51,413 nt of DNA from NCBI GenBank assembly GCA_017397655.1, contig JAFQIG010000068.1, positions 1 to 51,413 on the forward strand. The letters run 5' to 3'. Positions 24,793 through 33,220 of this stretch are shown piece by piece. The notes under the pieces were generated by a model. That model searched no databases. It had not been told where the DNA came from and saw nothing but the letters and a program-made list of their open reading frames with translations. Within the stretch, counting starts at the first letter, position 1, and each line of letters opens with the position of its first letter. Source of the stretch: Clostridia bacterium. GTDB taxonomy: Bacteria; Bacillota; Clostridia; Oscillospirales; Acutalibacteraceae. A program made the position numbers and the translations under genes.

Positions 24793-26910
24793 ATGAAGCT
24801 GTATACCATAGAAAATTCTGTATTCAGTCTGACGGTCGGTTCAGACGGTACAGCAAAAAGTCTTGTATTAAAAAGCACAGAAGAAGAGTGTCTGTATACT
24901 GATGATATGCCGTTGTTTACGCTGACTCAGGACAGACTGTTCAACAACGAGCTGAAGCTTTCGCATCCCAACAAACGAACGGTGTTTGAGTCAGATTCGA
25001 TAAGCTTTGACGGAAGAACAATGACTGTAGGCTTTTCTCTTATCCGTTACAAGGCGTTGATTGACGTATCCGTCTGTGACAGATACTGTGTCTTTACGCT
25101 GAAAGATTTTTCTGTTTCGGATGAGGATTTCAAAGGACTCAGAATGTCAGTACCGCCTGTCAGCGAATTCAGAATTTTACAGCTTGCCGTTAAAGAAAGA
25201 GAACGCTTCGGTGAGTGGCTCAATGTCGCTTTTGACGATAAAACGGCAGTCAATGTTCTGGCGGTATCGCCACACGCACGTATTGATTCGGTAAGACAAA
25301 AGGGTTATCGCATTATGACTGCGGATGCCGTCAGGGGTATAAAGCTCAAAGGATGTTCGGCAGCTCTTATAGTGTCAGAAACAGATATGCTTCTTGACGC
25401 TGTCGAGGATATCGAAAACGATTTCGATTTGCCCAAAGGTGTAAAGAGTCGTCGCAGTGACTGTATAAACAGATCTGTCTATTGGACGGGTGATATCTGT
25501 CCCGATAACGTTGATGAGCATATAGCTTTTGCTAAAAAAGGCGGATTCAGTCAGATGCTTGTATACTACTCTTCGATAGTAAAAGAGAGAGGATACACCC
25601 TTTGCGGTAATTACGATTTTAACGACAATTACAAAAGAGGGTTCGATGATCTTTCTTTTGTTATAAATAAGATTAAGGATGCAGGAATCACACCGGGACT
25701 TCATTTTTTACAGACTCATATAGGGATATCAAGCCGTTACGTGACACCGAGGGCGGATCATCGTCTTAATATAAAGGAACGCTTTACGCTGTCAAGGGCT
25801 TTATCGTCAGATGACGAAACCGTATACGTAGAGCAGAATCCCGAAGGCACGGTTATGGCGGATAAATGCAGAGTGTTGAAATTCGGTGAAGAGATAATCA
25901 GTTACGAATCATACGAGGACACCTTTCCGTATTGCTTCACGGGATGCAAAAGAGGTCATTACGGAACATACGTGACAGAGCATCCGAAGGGCGAATCAGG
26001 CGGAGTACTTGACGTCAGCGAATTCGGAGCATCAAGCATATATCTTGACCAGAATACCGATCTTCAGGATGAGATTGCAGAAAAAATTGCAAAGCTTTAC
26101 AATTGCGGATTTGAGTTTGTTTACTTTGACGGTTCGGAAGGAACCGCTGCACCGTTCGAATATAATATTCCTCTTGCGCAGTACAGGGTCTGGAAAAAGC
26201 TCGGCAAAGAACCGTTGTTTTCGGAGGGTGCGGCAAAGTCGCATTTCAGCTGGCATATGCTAAGCGGAGGTAACGCCTTTGATGTGTTCCCGACAAGTAT
26301 TTTCAAGCAAAAGATAATCGAGCATCCGTTTGAGCAGGCACCGAGAACCGCAAATGATTTTACACGTATAGATTTTGGTTGGTGGGGAATCTTTTCCGAT
26401 ACTCAACCCGACACATACGAATTCGGAACAAGCCGTGCAGCTGCCTTTGACTGTCCCATAGCCATTCAGGCGTACATCGAAAGATTCAGAAGTAACGCAC
26501 GGGCAGACGATATTCTTGAGGTGTTGCGTCGTTGGGAGGATGTCAGAACAAAACATCTTCTGACAGAAAAACAGAAGTCGGAGCTTAAAAATGCCGACAG
26601 GGAGCATACGCTGATAATCAATGAAGCAGGCGAATACGAGCTTCTTGAATGTAAACGCATCAACTGTAAAGAAGCGAACATCACGGCATATCTGTTTGAA
26701 CGTAACGGTTTAAGGTACGCATCGTATTGGCATAATACGGGAGAGGGCGAAATGTATCTTCCGCTCGGTGAGTTCGAGTGTCTTGAAGAGATTGCTTCTG
26801 ATCCTTTACCGAAAGCGGATACTGTTCCCGTATCGCATAAAAGATATATAAAAACACGTCTGTCAGCATCACAGCTGACGAACGCATTTGAAAAAGCAGA
26901 ATTGAAATAA
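24793..26910 (+). CDS. Putative TIM-barrel glycosidase of unassigned family
   Basis: A 705-aa protein with no signal peptide. Its layout suggests a carbohydrate enzyme: an N-terminal beta-sandwich-like region (about 1-225), a barrel-like region from SVYWTGDICPDNVDEHI (about 229) to residue 560, interrupted by a beta-rich insert (about 330-405), and a C-terminal beta domain. Candidate catalytic acids are Asp446/Glu449 in FVYFDGSEG at a strand end and Glu478 in LFSEGAAKSHFSWH, an arrangement reminiscent of clan GH-D enzymes. I cannot place it in a known family, so the activity is inference. It sits between a GH42 beta-galactosidase (17-base gap) and an AlsE/Rpe-like epimerase gene (13-base gap) in one operon. 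Confidence 0.6.
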   Translation: MKLYTIENSVFSLTVGSDGTAKSLVLKSTEEECLYTDDMPLFTLTQDRLFNNELKLSHPNKRTVFESDSISFDGRTMTVGFSLIRYKALIDVSVCDRYCVFTLKDFSVSDEDFKGLRMSVPPVSEFRILQLAVKERERFGEWLNVAFDDKTAVNVLAVSPHARIDSVRQKGYRIMTADAVRGIKLKGCSAALIVSETDMLLDAVEDIENDFDLPKGVKSRRSDCINRSVYWTGDICPDNVDEHIAFAKKGGFSQMLVYYSSIVKERGYTLCGNYDFNDNYKRGFDDLSFVINKIKDAGITPGLHFLQTHIGISSRYVTPRADHRLNIKERFTLSRALSSDDETVYVEQNPEGTVMADKCRVLKFGEEIISYESYEDTFPYCFTGCKRGHYGTYVTEHPKGESGGVLDVSEFGASSIYLDQNTDLQDEIAEKIAKLYNCGFEFVYFDGSEGTAAPFEYNIPLAQYRVWKKLGKEPLFSEGAAKSHFSWHMLSGGNAFDVFPTSIFKQKIIEHPFEQAPRTANDFTRIDFGWWGIFSDTQPDTYEFGTSRAAAFDCPIAIQAYIERFRSNARADDILEVLRRWEDVRTKHLLTEKQKSELKNADREHTLIINEAGEYELLECKRINCKEANITAYLFERNGLRYASYWHNTGEGEMYLPLGEFECLEEIASDPLPKADTVPVSHKRYIKTRLSASQLTNAFEKAELK

Positions 26911-26923
26911 GAGGTAGACCGCT

Positions 26924-27580
26924 ATGAAAAAACTGTCAGCATCGCTTATGTGTGCAGATCTTCTGAATCTTGAAGCATCCGTAAAAGAGCTTCAGAGTGC
27001 AGGGATCGACTATCTTCACATTGACATAATGGACGGTGACTTTGTACCCAATATCACCATGGGCTTTGATACCGTGAACTCCATCAGAAAAATAACAGAT
27101 TTACCGCTTGACATTCATATGATGGTCAGAGAGCCGAACAGGTTTATTGACTGTATGGAGCTGTCAGAGCAGGATATTCTTTGTGTTCATTACGAAGCGG
27201 ATACTCACATACACAGAACACTTGAGCAGATAAGAAAAAAAGGTGTAAAGGCAGGGCTTGCAATAAATCCGTCAACTCCCGTTGACAGCATAAAGTATCT
27301 GACCGATTATATTGACATGCTTCTTGTTATGACGGTAAGTCCCGGATTTGCAGGTCAAAAGCTGTTTTCGGCAGCAGAGAGAAAAACCCGTGATGCAAGA
27401 GAAATGCTTGACAGCATGGGACTCAATATCCCGATTGAGGTTGACGGTAATATAAGTCTTGTAAACGGAGAAAAGCTTTCGGTGTGCGGAGCTGAGATTT
27501 TTGTTCTCGGCACAAGCAGTCTTTTTGTCAGGGATAAAAGCCTTGCGGAAGCGGCACGGGATTTCAGAAGCGTTATCTGA
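26924..27580 (+). CDS. Ribulose-phosphate 3-epimerase family protein, AlsE-like
   Basis: A 218-aa TIM-barrel epimerase. SASLMCADLLNL at the start, LHIDIMDGDFVPN (metal ligand His/Asp), LDIHMMV, MTVSPGFAGQKL and IEVDGNIS are all family motifs. SLMCxDLL, SPGFAGQ and VLGTSSLF look more like D-allulose-6-phosphate 3-epimerase (AlsE) than housekeeping Rpe, whose corresponding signatures are SILSADF and NPGFGGQ. It would interconvert a ketose phosphate epimer pair in the cytoplasm. The operon position ahead of a ribokinase-like gene (9-base gap) supports a peripheral sugar role. The exact substrate is inference. Confidence 0.88.
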   Translation: MKKLSASLMCADLLNLEASVKELQSAGIDYLHIDIMDGDFVPNITMGFDTVNSIRKITDLPLDIHMMVREPNRFIDCMELSEQDILCVHYEADTHIHRTLEQIRKKGVKAGLAINPSTPVDSIKYLTDYIDMLLVMTVSPGFAGQKLFSAAERKTRDAREMLDSMGLNIPIEVDGNISLVNGEKLSVCGAEIFVLGTSSLFVRDKSLAEAARDFRSVI

Positions 27581-27589
27581 GGTGAAGTG

Positions 27590-28501
27590 ATGTATAAAAA
27601 TATTCGTGCCGCAGTAGTCGGCAGTATCAATATGGATATCGTACTTAATATGAAAAAGGTTCCCGATGTCGGTGACAATGTACTCGGCACCGACTACCGC
27701 TATGCGTGCGGAGGCAAGGGTGCCAATCAGGCGATAGCGCTGTCGAGGCTCGGAGCATCCGTCAGAATGATCGGCAAGGTAGCTGACGATGCAAACGGAA
27801 AAAAGCTTGTCGATAATCTTATTTCTAACGGAATAGATGCTTCGGGAGTCTCGGTTGACGGTACGCAGACAGGGCTTGCAGCGATAATTGTTGACGGTGA
27901 CGGCAAAAACAGAATTATCGTTTACGAGGGTGCCAATGCAGAAATTGACGCTGACAAAGCGTGTGAAGAGATCCGTGATATTGATCTTCTTATGGTTCAG
28001 TTTGAAACAGCGGAGGATGTCGTTGTAAACAGCATCAATACTGCTGTAAAAAAGGGCATAACAACCGTTATTGATTGCGGACCTGCAAAGGATTTTAATC
28101 TTGAGGCAATGCAGGGTGCAACGGTCATTACGCCTAATGAAAGTGAAACACAGATGCTGACGGGTGTTTATCCCGACTCTGAAGAGAATATAGAAAAAGC
28201 GTCAAGGATTCTTTATGACAGGAGCCGTGCAAAGTATGTCGTTTTAAAGCTCGGTGACAGAGGATGCAGTATCTTTGACGGTAAAGAGATCACGATTCTT
28301 CCGTCTTATCCTGCAAAGGTAGTTGACACAACGGCGGCAGGTGATTGTTTTACTGCTGCAATGGCTCTGGAGCTTGTCCGTTCGGGTGACATTTATAAAG
28401 CATCGGATATGGGCAACAGGGCAGGAGGTATAGCTGTCAGCAGAATGGGAGCAGATGTTTCAATGCCGACATTCAAAGAGCTTTCGGAATTTAACGGGTG
28501 A
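27590..28501 (+). CDS. Ribokinase-like PfkB sugar kinase
   Basis: A 303-aa PfkB-family kinase. It shows NIRAAVVGSINMDIVLNMKKVP, the first signature GGKGANQAIALSRLGA, and the second signature DTTAAGDCFTAAMALEL with the anion hole and catalytic Asp. The ending is typical of RbsK. It phosphorylates ribose or a related sugar with ATP. I chose ATG 27590 after GAGGTG; a GTG one codon upstream is possible. It lies between the AlsE-like gene and the TetM-like GTPase gene (4-base gap). Confidence 0.9.
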   Translation: MYKNIRAAVVGSINMDIVLNMKKVPDVGDNVLGTDYRYACGGKGANQAIALSRLGASVRMIGKVADDANGKKLVDNLISNGIDASGVSVDGTQTGLAAIIVDGDGKNRIIVYEGANAEIDADKACEEIRDIDLLMVQFETAEDVVVNSINTAVKKGITTVIDCGPAKDFNLEAMQGATVITPNESETQMLTGVYPDSEENIEKASRILYDRSRAKYVVLKLGDRGCSIFDGKEITILPSYPAKVVDTTAAGDCFTAAMALELVRSGDIYKASDMGNRAGGIAVSRMGADVSMPTFKELSEFNG

Positions 28502-28505
28502 TTAT

Positions 28506-30509
28506 ATGATTTATCACAATATCGGAATACTCGCTCACGTTGACTCGGGCAAGACAACACTGACGGAACAGCTTTTGTATCTTACGGGGGCTATCCGTTC
28601 TGCAGGCAGTGTAGATGAGGGTACAACGGCAACGGACAGTCTTTCTGTTGAAAAGCAACGTGGAATTTCCGTGCGATCCGCAACGGCTTCTGCCGTCTGG
28701 AACGGAGTAACATTTAATATAATCGACACACCGGGTCACGTTGACTTTGCAGGTGAGGTTGAGCGTGCCCTCTGTGCACTTGACTATGCGGTAGTGGTTG
28801 TATCGGCAGTCGAGGGCGTACGTGCTCATACCGAAAATATTATAAAATCTCTTGATACAGCAAAGATACCGAGAATCGTTTTTATCAACAAAACCGACAG
28901 AGCAGGCTCTGATATACGTACTGTAATAAACGAGCTTAAAAGCGTTTCCGATCACAGCTTTTTGCTTTTGTCCGACATAGAAAACGAGGGAGACGATACC
29001 GTATCTGTAAAGACACTTGACGGTAATGATTTTTGTGAAAGGTCAACCGAAGTGCTTGCGGACATCTGCGACGAAGCGGCAGAAGCATACCTTAACGAAG
29101 AGCTTCTGACTGCTGACAGAGCGATGGAACTGATCAGAAACGAAACTGCGGCTTGTCGTTTGACGGTAGTTTTATGCGGTAGCGCAAAGAAAGGTGTCGG
29201 AGTGCGTGAGCTTGCCGATATGCTGACAAAAATAATGCCGTCGTCGCAAAGACGAGCTACAGATGAGCTTTGCGGAATCATTTTCAAAATCGAGCATGAC
29301 AAGACGCTCGGCAAAGTGTCGCACGTGCGTCTTTTCGGAGGAGAGATTAAAAACCGTGACGAGGTTGAGATAATCATTCCCGATAAAAAAGTTATTACCG
29401 ACGATGATGTTGTGCAGACCGAAGAGGAAAACTCCGTCAAAGAAAAGGTTTCGCAGATCAAAAAATTTGTCGGAGCAAAGTACAGCGATTCAGGGTTGGT
29501 GCAAGGCGGAGACATTGCGGCATTGTGCGGACTTCCGTCTGCAAAAACAGGTCATTTTATCGGCTCGGTGTCGCTGTCCGAATCAGCAAGACTTGTCAAT
29601 CCGTTTCTGCGTGTCCGTGTGCGACCGACGGATAACGACCCGCAAAAGATTCCGCAGCTTGCCGAAGCGTTATTCCGTCTTTCCGATGAAGAGCCGTATA
29701 TGGATGCTAAATGGGAAAACGGTCAGAAGGAAATCACAATCAACACTACGGGAAAAATACAGCTTGAGGTACTGTCAAATCTTTTGCGTGAAAGATATTC
29801 GCTGTCAGCGGATTTTTCACCGCCCACAGTTATATATAAAGAAACTCCGTCAACGAAGGGACTTGCAAGAGCAAGCTATACAATGCCGAAGCCTTGCTGG
29901 GCGGTAGTTGAGTTTATGTTTGAACCGATGCCGAGGGGCTACGGTGTATCGTATCACGGAAGACTTCCGTCAAATCAATGCTTCTACAGGTATCAGTCGC
30001 ATATCAGAACATCGTTCAATTCGTGCCTTGAACAGGGTCTTTACGGCTGGGAGGTAACCGACTTCAGATGCACGCTTGTAGGTGGTGAGCATCACACTAT
30101 ACATACGCATCCGCTTGACTTTTTTGTGTGTACGCCAATGGCGTTTATGAACGGTCTTTCATCGCTCGGATCAACCGTGCTTGAACCGCTTCTTAAGGTC
30201 AGAGTCACCGCACCGTCGGATCTGTCGGGAAAGGTTCTGTCTGAAATTGTCAGAACAGGCGGAGATTACGATGCACCCGTGATTCACTCGCAGAACGTCA
30301 CGCTTGAAGCGATTGTCCCCGTAGCAACTTCGATGGAGCTTCCGACACGTCTTGCGGTACTGTCATCGGGCAAGGCGGTGCTAAGTCAGTCTTTTTACGG
30401 ATACAGAGAGTGCCGTGACGGTCTTGAGCATAAAACGGAACGTATAGGCGTTAATCCGCTTGACAGGTCAAAGTGGATCTTGTGGGCAAGAGGAGCATAT
30501 CAGTCATAA
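28506..30509 (+). CDS. TetM/EF-G-like translational GTPase (ribosomal protection protein family)
   Basis: A 667-aa GTPase. The G domain is complete: G1 AHVDSGKTT (residues 8-16), the RGIS switch, DTPGH and NKTD. It starts MIYHNIGILAHVDSGKTTLT and follows the TetM/TetO layout rather than canonical EF-G: SVDEGTTATD, a shortened domain II and a C-terminal LEPLLKVRVTAPSDLSGKVL. The domain IV tip, where TetM-type proteins have a conserved SPVSTPADFR-like loop, reads HPLDFFVCTPMAF here. It may therefore not dislodge tetracycline and could act as a general ribosome rescue or stress factor. It sits in a sugar operon four bases after the kinase gene, an odd place for either role. ATG 28506 is chosen because upstream starts overlap the kinase. 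Confidence 0.88.
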   Translation: MIYHNIGILAHVDSGKTTLTEQLLYLTGAIRSAGSVDEGTTATDSLSVEKQRGISVRSATASAVWNGVTFNIIDTPGHVDFAGEVERALCALDYAVVVVSAVEGVRAHTENIIKSLDTAKIPRIVFINKTDRAGSDIRTVINELKSVSDHSFLLLSDIENEGDDTVSVKTLDGNDFCERSTEVLADICDEAAEAYLNEELLTADRAMELIRNETAACRLTVVLCGSAKKGVGVRELADMLTKIMPSSQRRATDELCGIIFKIEHDKTLGKVSHVRLFGGEIKNRDEVEIIIPDKKVITDDDVVQTEEENSVKEKVSQIKKFVGAKYSDSGLVQGGDIAALCGLPSAKTGHFIGSVSLSESARLVNPFLRVRVRPTDNDPQKIPQLAEALFRLSDEEPYMDAKWENGQKEITINTTGKIQLEVLSNLLRERYSLSADFSPPTVIYKETPSTKGLARASYTMPKPCWAVVEFMFEPMPRGYGVSYHGRLPSNQCFYRYQSHIRTSFNSCLEQGLYGWEVTDFRCTLVGGEHHTIHTHPLDFFVCTPMAFMNGLSSLGSTVLEPLLKVRVTAPSDLSGKVLSEIVRTGGDYDAPVIHSQNVTLEAIVPVATSMELPTRLAVLSSGKAVLSQSFYGYRECRDGLEHKTERIGVNPLDRSKWILWARGAYQS

Positions 30510-30528
30510 TATAAGTGAGGTATACCGT

Positions 30529-31146
30529 ATGAACGGAATTGAAAAAATGCAGTCGGGTGAGCTGTATCTTTGCACCGATGAAGAAATAATGTCAGAACAG
30601 CTTAAGTGTCTTGACAGGCTGTATGATTACAATATGACAAGACCGACAGAAAGCAGAAAAAGAGAAGAACTTCTTAAAGAGATGTTTGCAGAGATCGGTG
30701 AAAACTGCTACATCGAGCCGCCTCTTCACGCTAACTGGGGAGGACGTCACTGCCACTTCGGCAAAGGAGTATATGCAAATTTCAATCTGACGCTGGTTGA
30801 CGATTCGCATATTTATGTCGGTGATTATACTATGTTTGCACCGAATGTTGTTGTATCAACGGCAGGTCATCCGATACTTCCGAAGCTTCGTGAAAAGCAG
30901 TATCAGTACAACATCCCGATACATATCGGCAGAAACTGCTGGATAGGTGCAGGAGCGTTGATTCTGCCGGGAGTTACCATTGGTGACAATACGGTTATCG
31001 GAGCAGGAAGCGTAGTTACCAAGGATATTCCGTCAGATGTGGTTGCCGTCGGCAATCCCTGCAGAGTAGTACGGAAGATAAGCGACAGAGACAGGGAATA
31101 CTACTTCCGTGACAGAAAAATTGATTGGAATGTGGTGAGCGAATGA
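30529..31146 (+). CDS. Maltose/galactoside O-acetyltransferase-like (LbH) protein
   Basis: A 205-aa acetyl-CoA-dependent transferase of the LacA/Maa group: N-terminal mac-type helical region (MQSGELYLCTDEEIMSEQ), then a left-handed beta-helix with hexapeptide repeats (IHIGRNCWIGAGALILPGVTIGDNTVIGAGSVVTKDI). The catalytic His is probably in VVSTAGHPILP. It adds acetyl to a sugar hydroxyl, often to detoxify or mark non-metabolised sugars. ATG 30529 follows GTGAGG. The stop overlaps the start of the SASA esterase gene (ATGA), so an acetylating and a likely deacetylating enzyme are coupled. Confidence 0.92.
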   Translation: MNGIEKMQSGELYLCTDEEIMSEQLKCLDRLYDYNMTRPTESRKREELLKEMFAEIGENCYIEPPLHANWGGRHCHFGKGVYANFNLTLVDDSHIYVGDYTMFAPNVVVSTAGHPILPKLREKQYQYNIPIHIGRNCWIGAGALILPGVTIGDNTVIGAGSVVTKDIPSDVVAVGNPCRVVRKISDRDREYYFRDRKIDWNVVSE

Positions 31147-32015
31147 ACAAACCGGTCGTCTTTATACTGATGGGTCAGTCAAATGCGGTTGGTCACGGTC
31201 TGCCCATGTCCCGGGAGGACAGAATATCAGAACCGCTTAAAAATGTTTTCGGTCTGTCACGTGAAAAGAATCAGAGCTTCTGTAACACGGAGCTTTTCTG
31301 GGAAGGATACCGAAGCGACTCTATGAATCTCGGAGAAACGCAGGATCATACATATTCTGTCTGCAACATCCTTGCAACCGAATGGCAAAGGGCGATTGAC
31401 TGCGGTGAAAAGCTTCCCGATCTGTATATAGTTCACATTGCGATAGGCGCACAGGGCATCAGCGAAAAATATATGTGGTATCCCGACAGGGAAAAGTGCC
31501 TTAAACCAGGTGTACTCGGTAAAGCCGATATATCCCTGTATCCGTTTTCACGTCATATACTTTCGCTTTTAAAAGACAGCTTTGATAAAAAACATACTGA
31601 CTTTGACATTATGGGGCTTCATTGGCGTGGAGGAGAAGAGGATACAAGCGTACAGGTTGATTTATTACAGGGTACACTTGAAAAGCTCTATACCCGTATG
31701 ATTAAAGATTTTCGGGAGGATGTCGGAAAAGACTTTCCGTTTGTTTTTCACACGATTGAATGCAAGTCACGGTTGCGTTTAAACGATCCGACAGGCAGGC
31801 AAACGGAAAGTATGAATTACATCAACAGCGTGTTCCGATCTTTATCGGAGCAGTTTGAAAATGTATCGGTATTTAATCCTGAAACGCTGTCTGTTTATGA
31901 TGCCGATGCAGAAAACAGCGGTTTATACGAAGCGGATCTTGTTCATTTTACAAAAGAAGCAAACAGGCTGACAGCATTAAGGATTCTGGAGGATTACCGT
32001 AATGAAAAAATATGA
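31143..32015 (+). CDS. SASA-domain carbohydrate acetylesterase
   Basis: A 290-aa protein of the SGNH-type sialate O-acetylesterase (SASA/CE6-like) family. VVFILMGQSNAVGHG contains the nucleophile Ser block, MGLHWRGGEEDTS the WxxGE-D block, and EADLVHFTKEAN the Asp-x-x-His pair, so the SGNH catalytic set is complete. It should remove acetyl esters from a glycan or sialic acid. It has no signal peptide, so it acts on imported material. It overlaps the acetyltransferase gene by four bases and the following WbsX-like gene by 14 bases. Confidence 0.85.
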   Translation: MNKPVVFILMGQSNAVGHGLPMSREDRISEPLKNVFGLSREKNQSFCNTELFWEGYRSDSMNLGETQDHTYSVCNILATEWQRAIDCGEKLPDLYIVHIAIGAQGISEKYMWYPDREKCLKPGVLGKADISLYPFSRHILSLLKDSFDKKHTDFDIMGLHWRGGEEDTSVQVDLLQGTLEKLYTRMIKDFREDVGKDFPFVFHTIECKSRLRLNDPTGRQTESMNYINSVFRSLSEQFENVSVFNPETLSVYDADAENSGLYEADLVHFTKEANRLTALRILEDYRNEKI

Positions 32016-33099
32016 TATTGCGGCATATATCTGGCCGTCATACACGGGTCAGGAGATAAGAAGCAGAATTTTCTGGCCTGACGGTATCGGTGAATGGCAG
32101 ACTGTAAAAAAGAATCACAAAAAAGGCGATTACGAATGGTCACGAAAGCCCTTATGGGGATACATTGACGAAGCGGACCCGTCCGTTATGGAGATGCAAA
32201 TAGAGTACGCAAAGAAGTATTCGGTCAACGTATTCATTTACGATTGGTACTGGTACGATAACCGACCGTTTCTTGAAAACTGTCTTAATGACGGATTTTT
32301 AAAGGCAAAAAACTGCAATGATATGAAGTTTTATATCATGTGGGCAAACCATAACGCAAACTATACGTGGGATTACCGCTTAAGCAGCGGCGAAAATACC
32401 GATGTCTGGCTCGGTACAGCAACAAAACAAGAGTTTGAAGCAGTCGGCAGACGCTGGATAGAACAGTATTTCACAAAAGAAAACTATTATAAGATTGACA
32501 AAAAGCCCGTAGTCAGCATTTACGATTTAGGCAATTTTATTGAAGGTCTCGGAGGCATTGACAAAACTGCCGAATGTATGAATTCACTTCGTGAAGAGGC
32601 AAAGAAATACGGCTTGCAGGGTGTACATTTTCAGCTTGTCAAGTGGGGAGAACAGACGCTCAATCTGTCGGGAGTTGACGGCGGTAAAGTGAAAGTCGAT
32701 CCGTCACTTGTCAGACGGCTCGGATTTGATTCGCTGACGCATTATCAGATGGTACACTTTACAAATGTTACAAGAGACTATCTTGATATCATTCCCGATA
32801 TGGTCAGAGAATGGAATAAAGTCAGGGACGATTACGGTATTCCGTATTATCCGCACGTGTCGATAGGCTGGGACAATAATCCGAGATTTACACAGTACCG
32901 ACCCGATGTTGTGCATAACAACACGCCCGGAAACTTTAAAAAAGCTTTATCGGAGGCAAAAAAATTCTGCGATGAGAACTGCGTTGTACCGCTTATCACG
33001 ATCAACAGCTGGAACGAGTGGACGGAAACGAGCTATCTTGAACCCGATGATCTTAACGGCTACGGATATCTTGAAGCGATAAAAGAGGTTTTCGGTTAA
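32002..33099 (+). CDS. WbsX / GH99-like TIM-barrel protein
   Basis: A 365-aa protein of the WbsX-type family (GH99-like domain). IAAYIWPSYTGQEIRSRIFWPDGIGEWQTV and the C-terminal NSWNEWTETSYLEPDDLNGYGYLEAIKEVFG are the family hallmarks; VNVFIYDWYWYD is the conserved barrel strand. The related GH99 enzymes are endo-acting mannosidases; many WbsX members lie in glycan loci with unproven activity. No signal peptide. Its start overlaps the esterase gene and it is the last gene of the operon, followed by a hairpin terminator at 33111. Confidence 0.82.
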   Translation: MKKYDIAAYIWPSYTGQEIRSRIFWPDGIGEWQTVKKNHKKGDYEWSRKPLWGYIDEADPSVMEMQIEYAKKYSVNVFIYDWYWYDNRPFLENCLNDGFLKAKNCNDMKFYIMWANHNANYTWDYRLSSGENTDVWLGTATKQEFEAVGRRWIEQYFTKENYYKIDKKPVVSIYDLGNFIEGLGGIDKTAECMNSLREEAKKYGLQGVHFQLVKWGEQTLNLSGVDGGKVKVDPSLVRRLGFDSLTHYQMVHFTNVTRDYLDIIPDMVREWNKVRDDYGIPYYPHVSIGWDNNPRFTQYRPDVVHNNTPGNFKKALSEAKKFCDENCVVPLITINSWNEWTETSYLEPDDLNGYGYLEAIKEVFG

Positions 33100-33110
33100 A
33101 AATTACTTTA

Positions 33111-33143
33111 AAAGTTTGTACAATAGCTATGTACAAGCTTTTA
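33111..33143. terminator. Palindromic terminator overlapping the next promoter's -35
   Basis: AAGTTTGTACA (33112-33122) pairs with TGTACAAGCTT (33130-33140), one wobble, around a 7-base loop ATAGCTA, and TTTTATTTTTAT follows. A-tract and T-tract flank both sides, so it could work in both directions. Its inner perfect palindrome TTGTACA/TGTACAA also covers the -35 of the following promoter and might be an operator. Confidence 0.65.
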
Positions 33144-33158
33144 TTTTTATGTTATAAT
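33130..33158 (+). promoter_or_regulatory. Extended -10 promoter of the GPH-GH2 operon
   Basis: TGTTATAAT (33150-33158) is a perfect extended -10. The -35 (TGTACA, 33130-33135, 17-base spacing) is weak and lies within the right arm of the palindrome. Confidence 0.65.
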
Positions 33159-33220
33159 CAAGTCGGTATTGTTATAGTTTTTTGTGTAATATGCCAAAAT
33201 TTCTTGAAAGAGGGCTTTTT

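Noticed and set aside
28506-30509. Straight call as a tetracycline resistance gene
   Set aside because: The family layout fits, but the domain IV tip loop typical of proven resistance proteins is different and the context is a sugar operon.
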